A model generated the notes under the pieces. It was not told the origin of the DNA. It ran no database searches and worked only from the letters and a program-made list of their open reading frames with translations. Positions 10,893 to 25,800 of a stretch of DNA of 64,000 bases are shown here, one piece after another. Position 1 is the first letter of the stretch. Every line of letters starts with the position of its first letter. This DNA comes from Ptychodera flava (taxonomy: Eukaryota > Hemichordata > Enteropneusta > Ptychoderidae), in assembly GCF_041260155.1 (NCBI RefSeq), contig NC_091930.1, positions 40,149,937 to 40,213,936 on the forward strand, in the 5' to 3' direction. Position numbers and translations under genes: made by a program.

Positions 10893-13800
10893 GTAAACAG
10901 TATCCATACGTTTGCATCTTTGATGGCGATCAGTTACTCGGAATACCATGCAAGATTCGTTATACACGAATATTCCGCACTGATAAGGACTCATTGCCAT
11001 ACAATTTTAATACCGAAACAATGCTCATGAATATTATTTGCATAAATTAATTGTAATCCACCTTGCATCTTTCACTAAGTGTTATTCAATATTATAGGTT
11101 CTCTGGTGATGCATATACTTAACCTTATTATTACAATAACACATCTCGATCTCTCGAGGGTAAAGCAAGTTGGTTGGTTAAACATAGTGATATAAAGAAA
11201 AAAAACACTCGGTCCAAGAAATAATACATAAAAGAAAACCTTCGAGCCCTGTGATATATACCTTTCGGAAAAGCAACATAATAATGTTAATTGCATTCAA
11301 GCGAAACTATCATATGCAGATGAGATGCCCTTTCAATGAATTTCATCATGTTTCTGAATTATCAGTATGAAAACCTTAAGCATTTCATTTCTCGTTATCA
11401 CATGCTGTTATATGCTGATATATGTTATCACATAAATTCAAGGACAAATTTAGTGTAGAAACTATCTTCTGTTGCTGTTAGGAACCCAAGGTCCACAATC
11501 TAGGGTCAGGTTGGCGAATTCTGTCTCTCAAACTCGGGGACGACTGGAGGTTTTGGTCGACGATGTATGGGGAACTGTTTGCGGAAATGGTTTTGACGCA
11601 AAGGCAGCGAGAGTCGTCTGTCATGAGCTCGGTTACAGGTGAAATATATGAAATACATTATCCAGTCGAGATATTTTATGTTAAACTTTTCACATTATAT
11701 TTTGTGTACAGCATAGCGCTGGTTATGGTTCAAAGTTACTTTACTGAACGAACATGAGTGGCAATTCAAAGACGTCTCATGACCTTTTTATTCACTCATT
11801 CATTCATGCCATGATTGTATACAATTTCGCAATAAGTGATTTATAAATTGCCAAACTGCACTTTGCATATTAGATGTGAAAGTGCGCGTGCATTTGTTTC
11901 TTGTGTTGTAACAGTTTTGATGGCTGGTAGGAAAGTCCATCACTTCCAAGTGTTGGGGGCTTTTCAATCGCTGTTTACGAGAAGTTGTCTCGGTTTCGAT
12001 TAAACATTTTGCTCGAATTGCAGTGGCGGTACCGTTTATTATCGCGCCAAGTACGGGGAAGGAGACGGGCCGATATGGTTAACCAACGTCAATTGCAGCG
12101 GATCAGAAAAGTCACTTTTTGGTTGTGGATTTGTGGTGAACGACACAAAAAAGTGTGCTCACTACCATGATGTCAGCGTAACTTGTATTGAAACACCAGG
12201 TATGTACTTTGAATAGATACAAAACAGCAAAAAACCATAATCACAAACAAAAAACTCAACAAAAAACAAAACAAAACACTGAAGTATAACACCATCCGGA
12301 ATGAAAAGTTACGTCATTTTCTGTACCACTGTAAATTTTGTAGATAATGATGAGAGGAAAGCGAATCAAAACAAAACAGACAAATATTAAATGTTGTCGA
12401 TTTTCTTTTTGAACTTGGTGTAAGCAGACCTTCCAACTCGGTTTTATGCTGATCAAATTACTTCATGATACATTACTATATGAACGGTTATTTAGTAGTA
12501 ATACTGTCAGTGATTTAAGTGATTTTTTAATACAAACAAAATAAATGTGGTAACTGCCGAGGTAGAAGATAACAAACCGCTCTTTATATAGAAGACTGCA
12601 GAACACTTCAAAGTAAGATCTTTATCGAATAATGTGTCGAAGGTGTGTACCAATTGTTACAACATAATGATCTTACTGAAAAATTTGGCTTTGATTCCTT
12701 TGATGTGTCTATTTTTGTGTTATAGACTCTCAAATGTTTTAGAATAAGAGATTAATCACGGAAAAGAAAACTATCGCATGATTGAAAACGATATGGAGCC
12801 TTTTACGAAAATCGCACAGACATTCTGTGTTACATTGATACTAGAGATTTTGATTACGCGTTTCGACCAGAAATTCTGCACAGTTTGGTAGGAAAATCGA
12901 CATGAAAGCCACGCAAGTTTAGTGTCACATGAATTAATACTAATAAAGCATATTGAAAACAACTCAGCATATGCTAAAATCCAAACTTTGAGAAAATATA
13001 CTTTACGGGTTAAGAGCTCAGTTGCCTAAAGGGGATTCATCACTGGAACCTTAACATTTATGATGTGCAATAAACATACTCAGCGCTTCAGAAGACTCTC
13101 CGGCCGTCAAATATTGAGTGACTTTTAAGCTTACGACGAAATAAAGTATGGCGATCTTGAACAGGAGATGCCATTCCTTTGGACATAATATGTACCCACT
13201 TCAATGTACCGTTAATGTATGACTAGACTAATTTACAAGGCTGCTGGCAATCCAGTCGATTGCAGTATATAAGTTTCGAGATCGCATGCAACCCTGGAAA
13301 TGGTCTTTTGTGGTGGTTACGTAATAAGGACAAGATATCTTTTACACCCGAAGAGTTGATTCAGAAAAAATCTCTTGTTTTGTAATTTAATAGCACACCT
13401 GTTGCACAATATTGATTTTTTTTTACTCTCAGGTGAAGGTGATGTACGGTTGAAAGATGGTCATTTAGAAATATACCATGAAGGACAATGGGGTACAGTG
13501 TGTGACGACCATTTCGATGAAAATGCTTTGACGGTTGTGTGTCGCCAGCTTGGATACAGGTTAATTTAAACTTATGTTTCCATATAACGCATATGCTGTT
13601 CTCTCTTGATTGTGTACTTTTTTAAATAATAAAAAAACAAAAAGAAAAAAGAAAAAAGAAAAGAAAGAAATAGGTGCTACCTTCCACACTTTGAGAACAC
13701 AGAAAAACAGTCTAAAACTCATCAGTACTTTAAATTCCAAATGGCTGTATTCTGGCTACATTAATATTGCTGCACCTATTTAATCTTTTGGAGTTTGGAG

Positions 13801-16796
13801 TGTCTTGAGTTTTTGCTTGTCACTAACAAGAAGAAGATGGAAACTGTATACCTAGCAATATTACGGGATATGCTTCAGTGAGACGCCTTTGACCTGCAGT
13901 TTAAAAATTCACTCGCCTGGTGCTCTGTTGCGATCGGACTATGTGGTTGCTCATCAGACGCTTGATTGAGTATAATATCCCCGGCCGTTTTATGTATATC
14001 TGTAAATATCTGATTGTGATACACTTTTCACCCATAGAGCACATTACAAGTAGTACACTATGATCTCTGCGATCTGTTTGATTTTGTTCACCTCTATTGA
14101 ACAAGTATCATATGTTTGTTGTACAAGATCGTTTTATAGCCGGTGTGTCTTGAATGTCAAGATTTCCGATTTAATGAATGCATTCTGTTTAATCTATTCT
14201 TTGTCAATACTCATTCAACATTTTCTTCGATAAAGCCATGGGCATTTCAGGTCAGACTCAACTGTTGGTAATGGCACTATCTGGCTAGACGATATACGAT
14301 GTCTAGGGCATGAAACTAAACTGACACAGTGCAGTCACAAGGCATGGGGACATCATGATTGTCTTCACTCCGAAGATGTTCGTCTTGGATGTGAAAGAAG
14401 TGGTCAGTTCGAATTCGTAAACTTTCTTCTTCCAAAGCCTTGAATACATGCTCAATACGAGTTTGTGACATTGACTTATTGTGGGTGTGCTAATATATAT
14501 TCACTAGACGCGCAAGAGCTAGCGCTACACGAATCATAAGAAAGGTGATGAAGGTGACACAAAGGACACAATGATGACGGTTGATAATGGTGATGATGAC
14601 GACGACGATTATGACAGTTATCATGACTACTAATATACTCATCATAAAAATTATTCATCTTGAAGACTTACTTGTTTGACATTTACCCTAGATAACAACG
14701 GGAACGCACTTGAAACTAAATATTACGTCGATTCTGCAAAGATTCCGTAACTGTATAAAATAGTGATACCATTATTATACATTATACAACATTTGACCGC
14801 TAGAAGGAGACGTGCGTTTGGTAGATGGAGAATCTGCGTATGAAGGACGAGTAGAGATATACAAGAATGGCGCCTGGCTTGCTCTGTGTAGTGAGAATCT
14901 CGACGCAGATGCAGCATCTGTGATTTGCAGTAAGCAAGGTCACATGTAAGTATGCCTGTATTTTATTTATGTATTCACAGAGGTATAAAATGTTCTTCCT
15001 GAACACAAGAACATTAAACCAGCTACGAAATCCATTGCAGTTTTGCACCATAAAAAGTACCGAATGGTATTTTATTTGGATACGTTCTGAACGTCATGTG
15101 AAAGGCTCTGAAATTAACTTATCATTCTTTCGCACATTGCGCACAAGTCCCAACAACGAGGGCATGGAGAATTTGTCTTGTCCAACAACTGTGCACTTGC
15201 GTGTAGTCGACCTACTTAAAGAACTAAATTGGGTAAGAGTGCAAATTTGTGATGCAATGCCATCGAGCCTTCTTTCGATGACGTATAGCTACATTTGCAT
15301 GCAATGTATCCCTAATCCAAAAACTCACAACCTTACTCGTGATGAAAAGAACACACATTGTGATCACTTATATCTTCACTCTTGGTCAATGATATCATAC
15401 CTGTATATTGATGGCGCAAATACAGCGATCTGAGTGTTCGAAACGTGAAAAGAACCGGGAAAGAACTATATATTCGCGATATACCACGGCTAGCACAGGT
15501 CCGAGCTCTCGGCTTTGTCAAAATTCCTTTTTCGATGTCCCATGCCTAAAGTTCAATATGCTGTTATAATACAATGGCAGTAAATCACACCAAGTGACGG
15601 CATACCACTCGGTTATGATCAGTTCCTTTCATGTTCGCACTCGCTATCCCTCTTGCATGTTTGCAGTTAACTAGTCGAAATATCTGGTATAACGTCGCAG
15701 GGTAGCTTCATTGCTTGATTACATTATGGTTTTGTCATTACCAGTGACGTTATTCCTCTAGAATATTACCGATAACGAATCTTATTACCCAGCATTTTGG
15801 TCTTTGATGTTTATTACATCTATAAATTCACTGGTAGTAAAATTCCACGAAGGAATACTTTATTTCCTCATATATATTACCTCCGATTTATATGTTTGTG
15901 TATTCGTTTATTTGTTTTTTGCTTAAAGGGAATATATTTCCATTTGGAACGATACCCACACACCCAGGGTAAATGGTACATTTCAGCTCGACACCTCTTC
16001 TTGTGGCGGTCAGGAAGATCATCTGAGTGAATGCTTAATGATTGGTCGGCCATTGAATAACTGTGACGGTAACAGGGTCGCTGGATTGACCTGCTCACCA
16101 AAACCATCCGGTAATAGTTGTTGTTTTCCTACCCATATAGTAAACAGCCATTTATCTGGAACTGCCAACCTCGAGACGAAATATCTGTGTAATGCCATAG
16201 AAATTACTTATTAAACGTGTGAAATGTTTATTGGTATTTCTATCTTGATTTCTTCATTTTCACCGTCATCATGGACGGTAAGATCGTCATAATCTTCCTT
16301 GTGGAATTAACAGTATATTGTGTTACAACAATATACCAACTCTCATGTTTTTCTTTAAGATGGTGCGCTCCGACTAGTCGGCAGTGAACGAGCGTTGGAA
16401 ATATATCATGAACACACTTGGGGAAGACTGTGTGCAGATTCATTTGACTCCACTATGGCAAAGATAGCATGCAGACAGATGGGTTACAGGTGCGTTGATT
16501 GTGTTGATTGCAAAAAAGGTGAAAGCATATGAATTAAGCCATACTAATCAGTGTGGCATATGGATCAAGCCATACTGAAGAAATGTTATTAAAGAATAGC
16601 GAATTGAACTAACTCAATGATTTTAGAGAATGAAAGGAGTTGAAATGTATTTCCTGGGTGATTCTACAAAGAGTTACAAGAAAGATCTCTACAAAGAAAT
16701 TGACCACTTTTTCAGACGTTTCTCAACAGATATAGTAGGTAGCAGGAAGTAACTTTTCATTTTCTTTTTAGTTTAGTCACTAACAATATGGTCTAT

Positions 16797-16839
<43 letters not shown>

Positions 16840-19800
16840 TTAACAATGAAGTATTTCCCATTTACAAGCACAAATCTGGGAGATTACCCAATAAGGCTGT
16901 AATCTTCGATGAGGTCCTTTAAACAATAACAGCAAAAAATAAAGGTTAAAGTCTATATAAACTGTGAGGGCTAAAAATACAACAGCGAATAAAAGCAACA
17001 TAAAAAGTCATTATGGTTTGTTGCTTATAACAGCTAGTTTTCTTTGTTAGATATTTTTAGCTAGCTGCTTTGTAATTTTTTATTTGCAGTGCCCTGTGTA
17101 ATTTGCTGCTCTTATTGATTTAAGTGAGCCTCTGCTTTAATAGGGTTGCAATAAATAAATAAATAAATAGTGATTAGTTTGGCATATATAATCAAACCAT
17201 TCTGATCGGCGTGGCATATTAATTAAGTCATACTGATCAGTGAGGCATTTGGATCACACGTCATACTGATTAGTGTGGGCTATGGGTCATGCCATACAGA
17301 TCAGTGTGGCATATGGATCACACGTCATACTGATCAGTGTGGCATATGGATCATGCCATACAGATCAGTGTGGCATATGGATCACACGTCATACTGATCA
17401 GTGTGGCATATGGAACACACGTCATACTGATCAGTGTGGCATATGGATCATGCCATACAGATCAATGTGGCATATGGATCACACGTCATACTGATCAATG
17501 TGGCATATGGATCACACGTCATACTGATCAGTGTGGCATATGGATCATGCCATACAGATCAGTGTGGCATTTGAATCAATCAATCTTGATCAATGTGGCA
17601 TATGAACGACCGAACTTGATAGCTGTTGAAATGATACAGTCGTCGCTGTTAAAGTGTTAGTAACAGATATTAATCAATGAAATGTATTTACACAGCGGAG
17701 GCACGACAAAGAGGGAAGATGAATCGTATTATGGAGACATGTGGAAACTGAAAAACGTCCTTTGTGAGGGATATGAAAGTGAACTCATTGACTGCAGCCA
17801 TAACGGTTGGGATACATGCAAGAGATATGGTTATGGTAGCAGAGGCATTAGCCTCACATGTGACAGGCACAGTAAGATCACAGTCGTCATAATAATAAAC
17901 ACACACATTATCTCCACCGAAATCACGTCACAACTCAAGTTGATATACAGTTAAATGGCATAGATTTGCAGTACATGTACAATACAAACGTAATTTTGAC
18001 CTAAAAATAAAAAAATAGCATAAGTAACAGGCTTTTGACAATGTTGCAGTAATTGATAACATTTCAACAACAGTCAATCTGACCACATATTTATTTAAAT
18101 GGTCAAAAATCAATAAGTTAAGGCCCTTAAATTTATGTAAGAACAGAATTAAATTTATTTTCTCCAGGGAATGGTCTTATTCGGCTCGCAAATGGTGAAG
18201 AGCCCTTTGAAGGACGATTGGAAGTTTATTTCAATGGTGAATGGGGGACAGTATGTGACGACGATTTTGATGACAATGACGCTGAAGTTGTGTGCAGACA
18301 GTTGGGATACAAGTGAGAACAGATCCCAGATATTATTGTCAATTAGTTTTTTGTTCTAACTGAAGAAACCAAATCACTTGCTATTTACGGTTACGTTCAG
18401 GCTTCACGAACTCTACAGCGTGTGGAGAGGGCGCAGTCAGAAAAAATTGTAACAACCTAGCTCGGTTATTGAACCAATCTTTTTTGAGACTTGGGATTTG
18501 CCCGAGCGGTTTTGTCTTTGGATTCTCCACTAGGTGACTGGGCACCGTACGTTGTCAGTTCGACCCGATTGAAACCACGGTATATTATTTTACCTGGGAG
18601 TACAAAAAAATTAAAAGCTTATTTGACATTGGGTGACATCGCCCCGTAGAAATTTCTTTATCAACAAGTGCTACTTTTGTGATTTGCAGCTATTCATGTT
18701 TTCTTCTGTGTGAGTCCTGATTAATATTACTATATAGCAACTCGTACTCTCAAAAAAATATAAATATATAAATAGATAGTATAAATAAATAACGGCTATA
18801 CTTCATCTTTATACTTTCACATTTTATCGTTATCATGATCCCTAAGCTCAGTAATGAAAGTGTGATGCAGCTAATTAAACCAATGTACATGAAATATCAA
18901 GTCACATTATCTCAGGTGAATGTATGTTTAAAAATCCAAGGTAATGATATTCTATGAGTGAAACATGTTCAGAGTTATCTGCCTGAGATATCATGAATTT
19001 CCCTCATATAGATTTGTGTATATCTTACTTTCCGGCAGCTATGGCGAAATACTACAAGCAGGTTCGCATGGACAAGGGCTTTCCAGTATAGCTATGGACG
19101 ATGTAGATTGCAGTGGACACGAGCTGAAGTTGAATAAATGCGCCTATCGTGGGTTGGGTGAACATAATTGTAAACATGATGAGGATGTTAGCATTCGCTG
19201 CAAGTTACCAGGTATGCTATGTCTATCTTATCATTTGGAAGGCACACTTTTATACATCTTCTATGACATGGACCATATTAAATTTCAAACAGGTTAAAGC
19301 CGTTATCTGCTACGGTTCTGGAGCAGTAAAGTTGATGTGAGATCGATTACCTGTTTAGTAGGATGTACTTGTAAATGCACGATATTTTTTATGTTAAGGT
19401 AGTGGATAAGGACATTTCGGTACCAATTACGTAAAAACAACAGTCTTGATGCTTGACTGCTCAAAATTTCTTCAAATTCACATGAAGCATTCTTTATAAC
19501 TATTCACAACACCAATGGAGCTTGCTGTTTTTGTGTTAGCCATGTACTTGACGATGTATGAAGTTACGAACATGATATACTAATATTATGAAAACATTTA
19601 GAGTAGTTTTACACTTGCATTTTAAAACTTTGTATTCCAGTTATTCATTTTTTTTCCTGTTGCTTGATACTAAATTATCTACAATACAACTTGTGTATAC
19701 AGTACACATTTGTGCAGATGCTTTCTTTTATACCTTAGAGGAAAATTGATGATTTAGGAGAATGATTTCAATTAAGCAAAGGGAAAAATGAGCGACAGGT

Positions 19801-22800
19801 CAAAGACCATGATTGGCGTATGAGTGAAAGCCTTCTTAGCTCATTCCTTAACTGCAATTGTTATTGAAATATATTCACTCTCTCTATAATTGCTGAAAAC
19901 ACTCAATTTTTGTCAATTTTTTCGTTATTAAATATCTGTCAAGAAAATTAATGACTTCGTTTCGGTTAATATCACCTTTAACCCTAGCCTCTTCTGCTAA
20001 CATAAGTGCGTTATTACATGCAATTACGAATCCAACAAGATCTAATCTAACAACGAATCAAATTAAATATTACTTAAATTTAAGTTAAAGTTAAAAGTGG
20101 AAAAATATCAAATCGCCATTTTGAACATGTGAATGACTTCGCATAGAATCGAAATCTGTACAATACCAGTAGAACGATGAAGTAGTTTTTTATATCATAA
20201 CCATAAATTGTTTTAGTCTCGCTTGATGAGGCAATTCAAGTGGCCTTTTATACGATGATAAAAATTGTGCGGGAAAAAGTTTAAAAGTCACTTGCATATC
20301 TTTTGGCGTGCATCCGGACACCGTAAAAGAAGTTACACAGGGCGTTAACACTAGCTTCAGATCTCTGAAACGGTAGGACATCATATTCAACGTATTCAAC
20401 GAAATTAGACGTCACTTTTTAAAGTTTTCAATACAGAGGCTTCACTTTGTGGTGCCAAGCTGTTACTTCCAGATACAAGTTTACCATTTACATCTCTTCT
20501 AAAATATATTAATGCTCAAATTATCTTCAAAGCTCTCCGATCAAATTATATTTAAGTGTCTGTTGTCACTCAACAAACAATTATTAGTATAAAGGGCATT
20601 ATGTAATCGTGCATATCGACCATTCGTACAAATAAACTTACATTTAAGCACAGTCCCTCTATCCATAGAGGGACTGTGATTTAAGGTAGCATACGCCTCG
20701 AAAGTGAAAGACTTAAACTTTTGCTCACACTTTCCTTGAGGAATATTTCAGCCATTCGTTTTCAAAATTAAAAGTAAAAATCAGGGGTCACCGTGCAAAT
20801 TTTGTTACCAGGGGAACAAGTAACCAAAAATTTACAGATATTTTAAAATTCAAAATGGCCGCCATCCCCGTGTTAACTCCATGGAGAAAAATAAAATTCA
20901 CGAATTTCGAAAAAAAAACAAAACTCAGCCGTTGAAATGTTTTCTCACTCCAAGTGCTTTAAAATTAATCCCCACAAGATGTGTATCAGAAAAGATTTGT
21001 AAAACTTTGAGAGTCCTAATATCTGTGCCCGAGGCGCGTTCTACCTTAACCCTTTCACCCCCAGTTCCCTGTATACAGGTCCAAGATCACCATTGATAAC
21101 AATGGGTTTGGGTGGAACCATGGTGGTGAAAGGGTTAAACCGACACTAAAGACCTCTTATGCGTCAACATTTACATCGCAATACAAGGGGATTCTCAAGA
21201 GTAGGATCACTTGAGCAACAACGAAAACATCTATCAGAAAACTTCGCTGGTCCTTTGTCAGCTTGTCAAATAATACAGCGCTGCATTTACGCATCTTTTT
21301 ACAAAGAATAATTAACGTAGTCTTGACTGCTTGCAACAAACAAACACTTTGCGTCCAAACGTAAACCTACTTTCAGTTTTTTTACAGTAAAGTAATAGTT
21401 CATATTGTCAAGAAATAACAGTTACGGCATGCAACCATTTTTTTAGGTGATGGCAACCTGCGCCTAAGTGGTCGTACATGGGCATATAAGGGAGTCGTGG
21501 AAATGTTTGATCGGAGGACGGAGGAATGGGTACCCGTTTCATTCAGAAGTGCAGATTCCAAAACCGCATCCGTGGTATGCCGGGAGCTTGGATATCGGTA
21601 ACTGTGAAATTCTCTCTATTGGTCAGAACCCTTTTTTTGCGATCGAACTATTTAAAACGCCAATATGCGCACCATTTCTTTCATTCAAATCTCTTTGCTT
21701 CGAAAAATATTCAGTATGTCTAAGACAGTATGTAATTATGTACGACTCACCTCTTATCTCAGTAAATCAAAACAATCTGTAATCCCGAAACAGTCGCCTT
21801 GGTAAGAAAGGCGGTTTTTGATGACACTACGTTCTTTGCTGAATAACTATTGTTCGAAAAAGTGGTCTTGCTAATGACACGTTTTACCACTACCATACAG
21901 TAATCCTGTACCGCTAAGACTACACCCATCTGACTGAGATTTTACATATACAGGAATATGGTAGATGTTTCTCTCACTAAGACGGGGCATACTTTGTTCA
22001 AAATGCTATTGTTACCTGGGATCCTTATATATTTTGTCGGTTTATAGTCATTTGTGAAATCGATTGCCGGACCTTATTATGCACATTTAAGTGAGAGCGA
22101 CGACGTCGTAACGTTCAATAAACCGAAAACAAAAATATCTCAAGTCTTAAAAGAACGGCGGGACCTGAGCCTTCATCATAGAGTAAGATTTCTTATTAGT
22201 CTCAAATGAAATTTGCAAAAAAGATGGAATCGCACTCTGATACTTCTGTCTTCAAGTTTTTAAATCTTGAATATTCTTTGACCGCTCAACGGTGCTCTAA
22301 TTTTCTTTTTAGTTCTAAAAGCATGATATGAAAAATGCAAAGGATTAGGCAACCAAAATTTAAGGATTCCAAGAAAGTAGATTAGTGAAATCATTTAAGA
22401 AGTTCTACGGTAGATACGGAGATGTTGTATCAAAATATGACCTGTCTGTTTCTCAAATGATGAGTGACAGCATACCAAATTTTGACTCACAAAAGTAATT
22501 TGGTGAATTCACCAAATAACAATGGATTTGTCGCTTGGGTCAATCTTGACGGGTGCGGCTAGCTGGCAGGGTACGCTTACCCATTCCGGACACCTGGTAC
22601 CACCACTATTTTTTGGTTCAAGATGACCCCATTGCCTTTGTCATTTTCAATATGTTCCTTGGACCTGGTAAATTTCTTAGTTACCTTGAATGATAACGAT
22701 TATTGGACCTGATTTGATGTCTATTATATCGTTATTAAAGTTAATACAAAAACATATATCACATATAATAATGTTCTACATTATTGGTAAACACATGGAA

Positions 22801-25800
22801 ATCATAAACAATAAAGGTATCAAATCTCAAGTTGCTGAATCATACAGGCGCAAGAGGGCAACGTTGTCAACCTTTTAATAGGCCTGTGCTAAATGCCGTG
22901 TGAGCTACGCTAGGAGTATATTAAACCAAAGGCATAAAAAAGCAAGATGTGTTTTTCCTGTGTCGAGACCCATCCTATTATAACCGTTCGATACAGAACT
23001 TATTTTCGTCTCCTAACAATAACTCGATGTTTTGGCAAATTATACTGTTTTAATACCCACACTCAATAAGCAATATGACTGAACTACCCTATTTCCCTTT
23101 AGGGAAATAATGTAATAAATAATACAACTTTTTCAAAAATATATGAGTTTGCGTTAACATAGTGGGCTATTATATTAAGGCCAATGCACGCATTTTTGAA
23201 ATTTATTTATTATAAATTTATTTTTATTAGCTTCGCTGTCAGCGACGCGGAGATAATCAAATAGCTTGATTTTCCGTTGTCGTCCGTCCGTCCGTCCGTC
23301 CGTCCGTACGTCGTCCATCAACAATTGCCTTCTCCTGAAACCACAAGTCTGATTGCTTTGAAATTTGATATGCATCTCACTTTGGGTGACCTTACTTAAG
23401 TTTCTTCGAATCGTGGTGAAATCTGTGATGTAAATATTCTAATTTATTGAATTAAACAAAAGAATTACCCCAAATGTACAGAGGTGGAGACCTAACCAGT
23501 GCCAATCGCAATCGAGACCACAGAAGTTCACGTTTCGACATGGATATAGTGTGCAGTGGTTACGAAAACACTCTGAAGCATTGTGCGCATGATACCAGCG
23601 GGGATTCGAGTAGGAGTAACCGTCACGTTGTAACTGTCGTCTGTGATTTACCGGGTAAGGCAGTCTATTCGATTGTTATGACCAAGTACCAGTGCAGTCA
23701 AAAGTCAACTCCATTACCAGAGAATATTCGATGTTGCCCAAGTCTTGCGCATTTTAAAACCCAACTTAAGCATTTTATTAAAGACAACATTGACAAATAG
23801 TTTTAATTTATTGCTACTCATTATTTTTGTAATGATTTTTTCCATACTTTTTAGTGTTTTTATTAGTTTTCTGATCTGTACAGCTTTTCTACATCCCATG
23901 GAAGATTACTGCCCAATTAGGGAACTTTAACTCAATTTGTGTCTGTAAATTGGTTATCCTTTAATGTGAATAAATAAATATGTGTATAAAGTGAATATCT
24001 TCTCTTACCTTGAAACAACGAAAAACTTATGATATCTTGTGATTTGAAAAAGAGTGTCTTTAGTTAGTCAATACTGAAATGCATTTAAGTATCTCAGAGT
24101 TTATGCGATGTCAGACAGTGAATCTTTTGGAGTAATTGCAAGATAAGTCATCTATTTTTACCGATGACTGGTACAGGCGCTTGAACAAGATTCAGTCGTA
24201 ATTGGGAACGGTGACAACGTTTACAGATGGCTGAATTTAGCTCATATTGATCAACGTATGCGTAAAAATATATGAATTGACAACAGAAGATGTGGGTTTT
24301 CTGGAAATTCTCCGTGTAACCATCTTCCAGAAAAAATGCTGATCTTCCAGGAACCGTGGATAAATAGAAAGATGAACATGATAACGAAATTGAACTCGTC
24401 GCGTTTGATATTAAACTCTTTCCTCTAAACGAGATTTTCGAGGTGCAAAAACGTGACGATTTTGGTTTTTCCTTGCGCGTGTTGTAATTATTCACGACCG
24501 CTTACAACGTTGCAAACCCTATCTCTTAGCGAACAAAAAGATACAATTTATCAACGGCTGAGTTTATAGCTCTACGGACTAGCACTCTACGGATCTAGCA
24601 CAGTCTCTGTCGAATAATTTGTCATCTGCATTTCTGACCTCAGAAAACGGCGATGTTAGGCTCGCTGATGGGCGTTCCTCGTACGACGGACGAATTGAGG
24701 TCTATCATGACAGTAAATGGCGAAAACTATGTACTCAAGACGACCATACAGCTTTAGTTGCATGCAGACAGCTTGGATACACGTAAGAAATTTATTCAAC
24801 ATGTTGTTCACTAAAATATTTCGTATGCGTGAATGGTGTGCAGATTGAAACAAGCATCGGTGACAATATTTTGTATCTTGTCTGTGTGTCAGTGTATGTG
24901 CTTTTGCCATAGAGGCTAAAATTTATAATTTATGGGCATTCATTTGTTCACTCTTGCGTCTCTTTTCAATAGTTTAAGCGAAGTACAAGAGAAAGATTTT
25001 CCAACGGCAAAGTCAAAACCGGCATTACCTTATACTGTTCGTTGTAGCGGTCATGAAAACGCCCTCACACAGTGCATCAAACATTTTGAGGGAAATCCGA
25101 AAGTGATGTGCCATGGTATCAAAGACATGTACGTGCAGTGTCAACATGGAAGTCGCCAAGGTAGGTAGCGAATTCACATGTCAATTGTCTCTTCAATGTA
25201 AATACCAATTTATGCATAAAGAGGAACATTTTAATTTTACAACTGTATGTCTTAAAATGAGTCTGTTATTTTATTGACAGGCTCGTTAACATAACCCTAA
25301 ACAAATTATCTGAAGTCGATAAGTTAATAAATAAATAAATAATCCATGCTTGAATCATTTTATTGCATCTTAGAAAACAGGTACATATTTCCTATTTTGC
25401 CTGTGTTTGATCTAACCATAGGCTTCCTACGTGTCCGATTGTCCTATATAACAACTTTGGTCGGTTTCAGAGGACGGCGACTTACGACTGGTCAATGGTA
25501 ATTCACCTAATGAGGGTCGTCTTGAAATATATCACAGTAATCAATGGGGATCTGTGTGTGACGACGGATTCACTCAGAAGAACGTTGACGTCGTGTGCAG
25601 ACAGCTTGGCTATTTGTAAGTGTATCATTGGACTGCAAAAAGTGCATTTCTAACTTACAAACAATTTTGTAATTTTTCTCGTAATTTTGTAAAGTAATTT
25701 TTGTAATTTTTCTCCCAACTATTGTCATTTCGCTTGGATTAACATACGCCTGTTCTGTCTGTTTTTAATTAAGCTTTAACGACTGACAACGACCCTAACT

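Noticed and set aside
17190..17610. CRISPR-like array
   Set aside because: Repeat units are adjacent with degenerate alternating spacers, in a eukaryotic intron; it is a minisatellite.
17273..17660. Repeat protein-like frame with repeated DQCGIW or ISVAYG
   Set aside because: Translation of the 31/33-bp minisatellite; two phases are open for the same reason and the array lies inside an SRCR intron.
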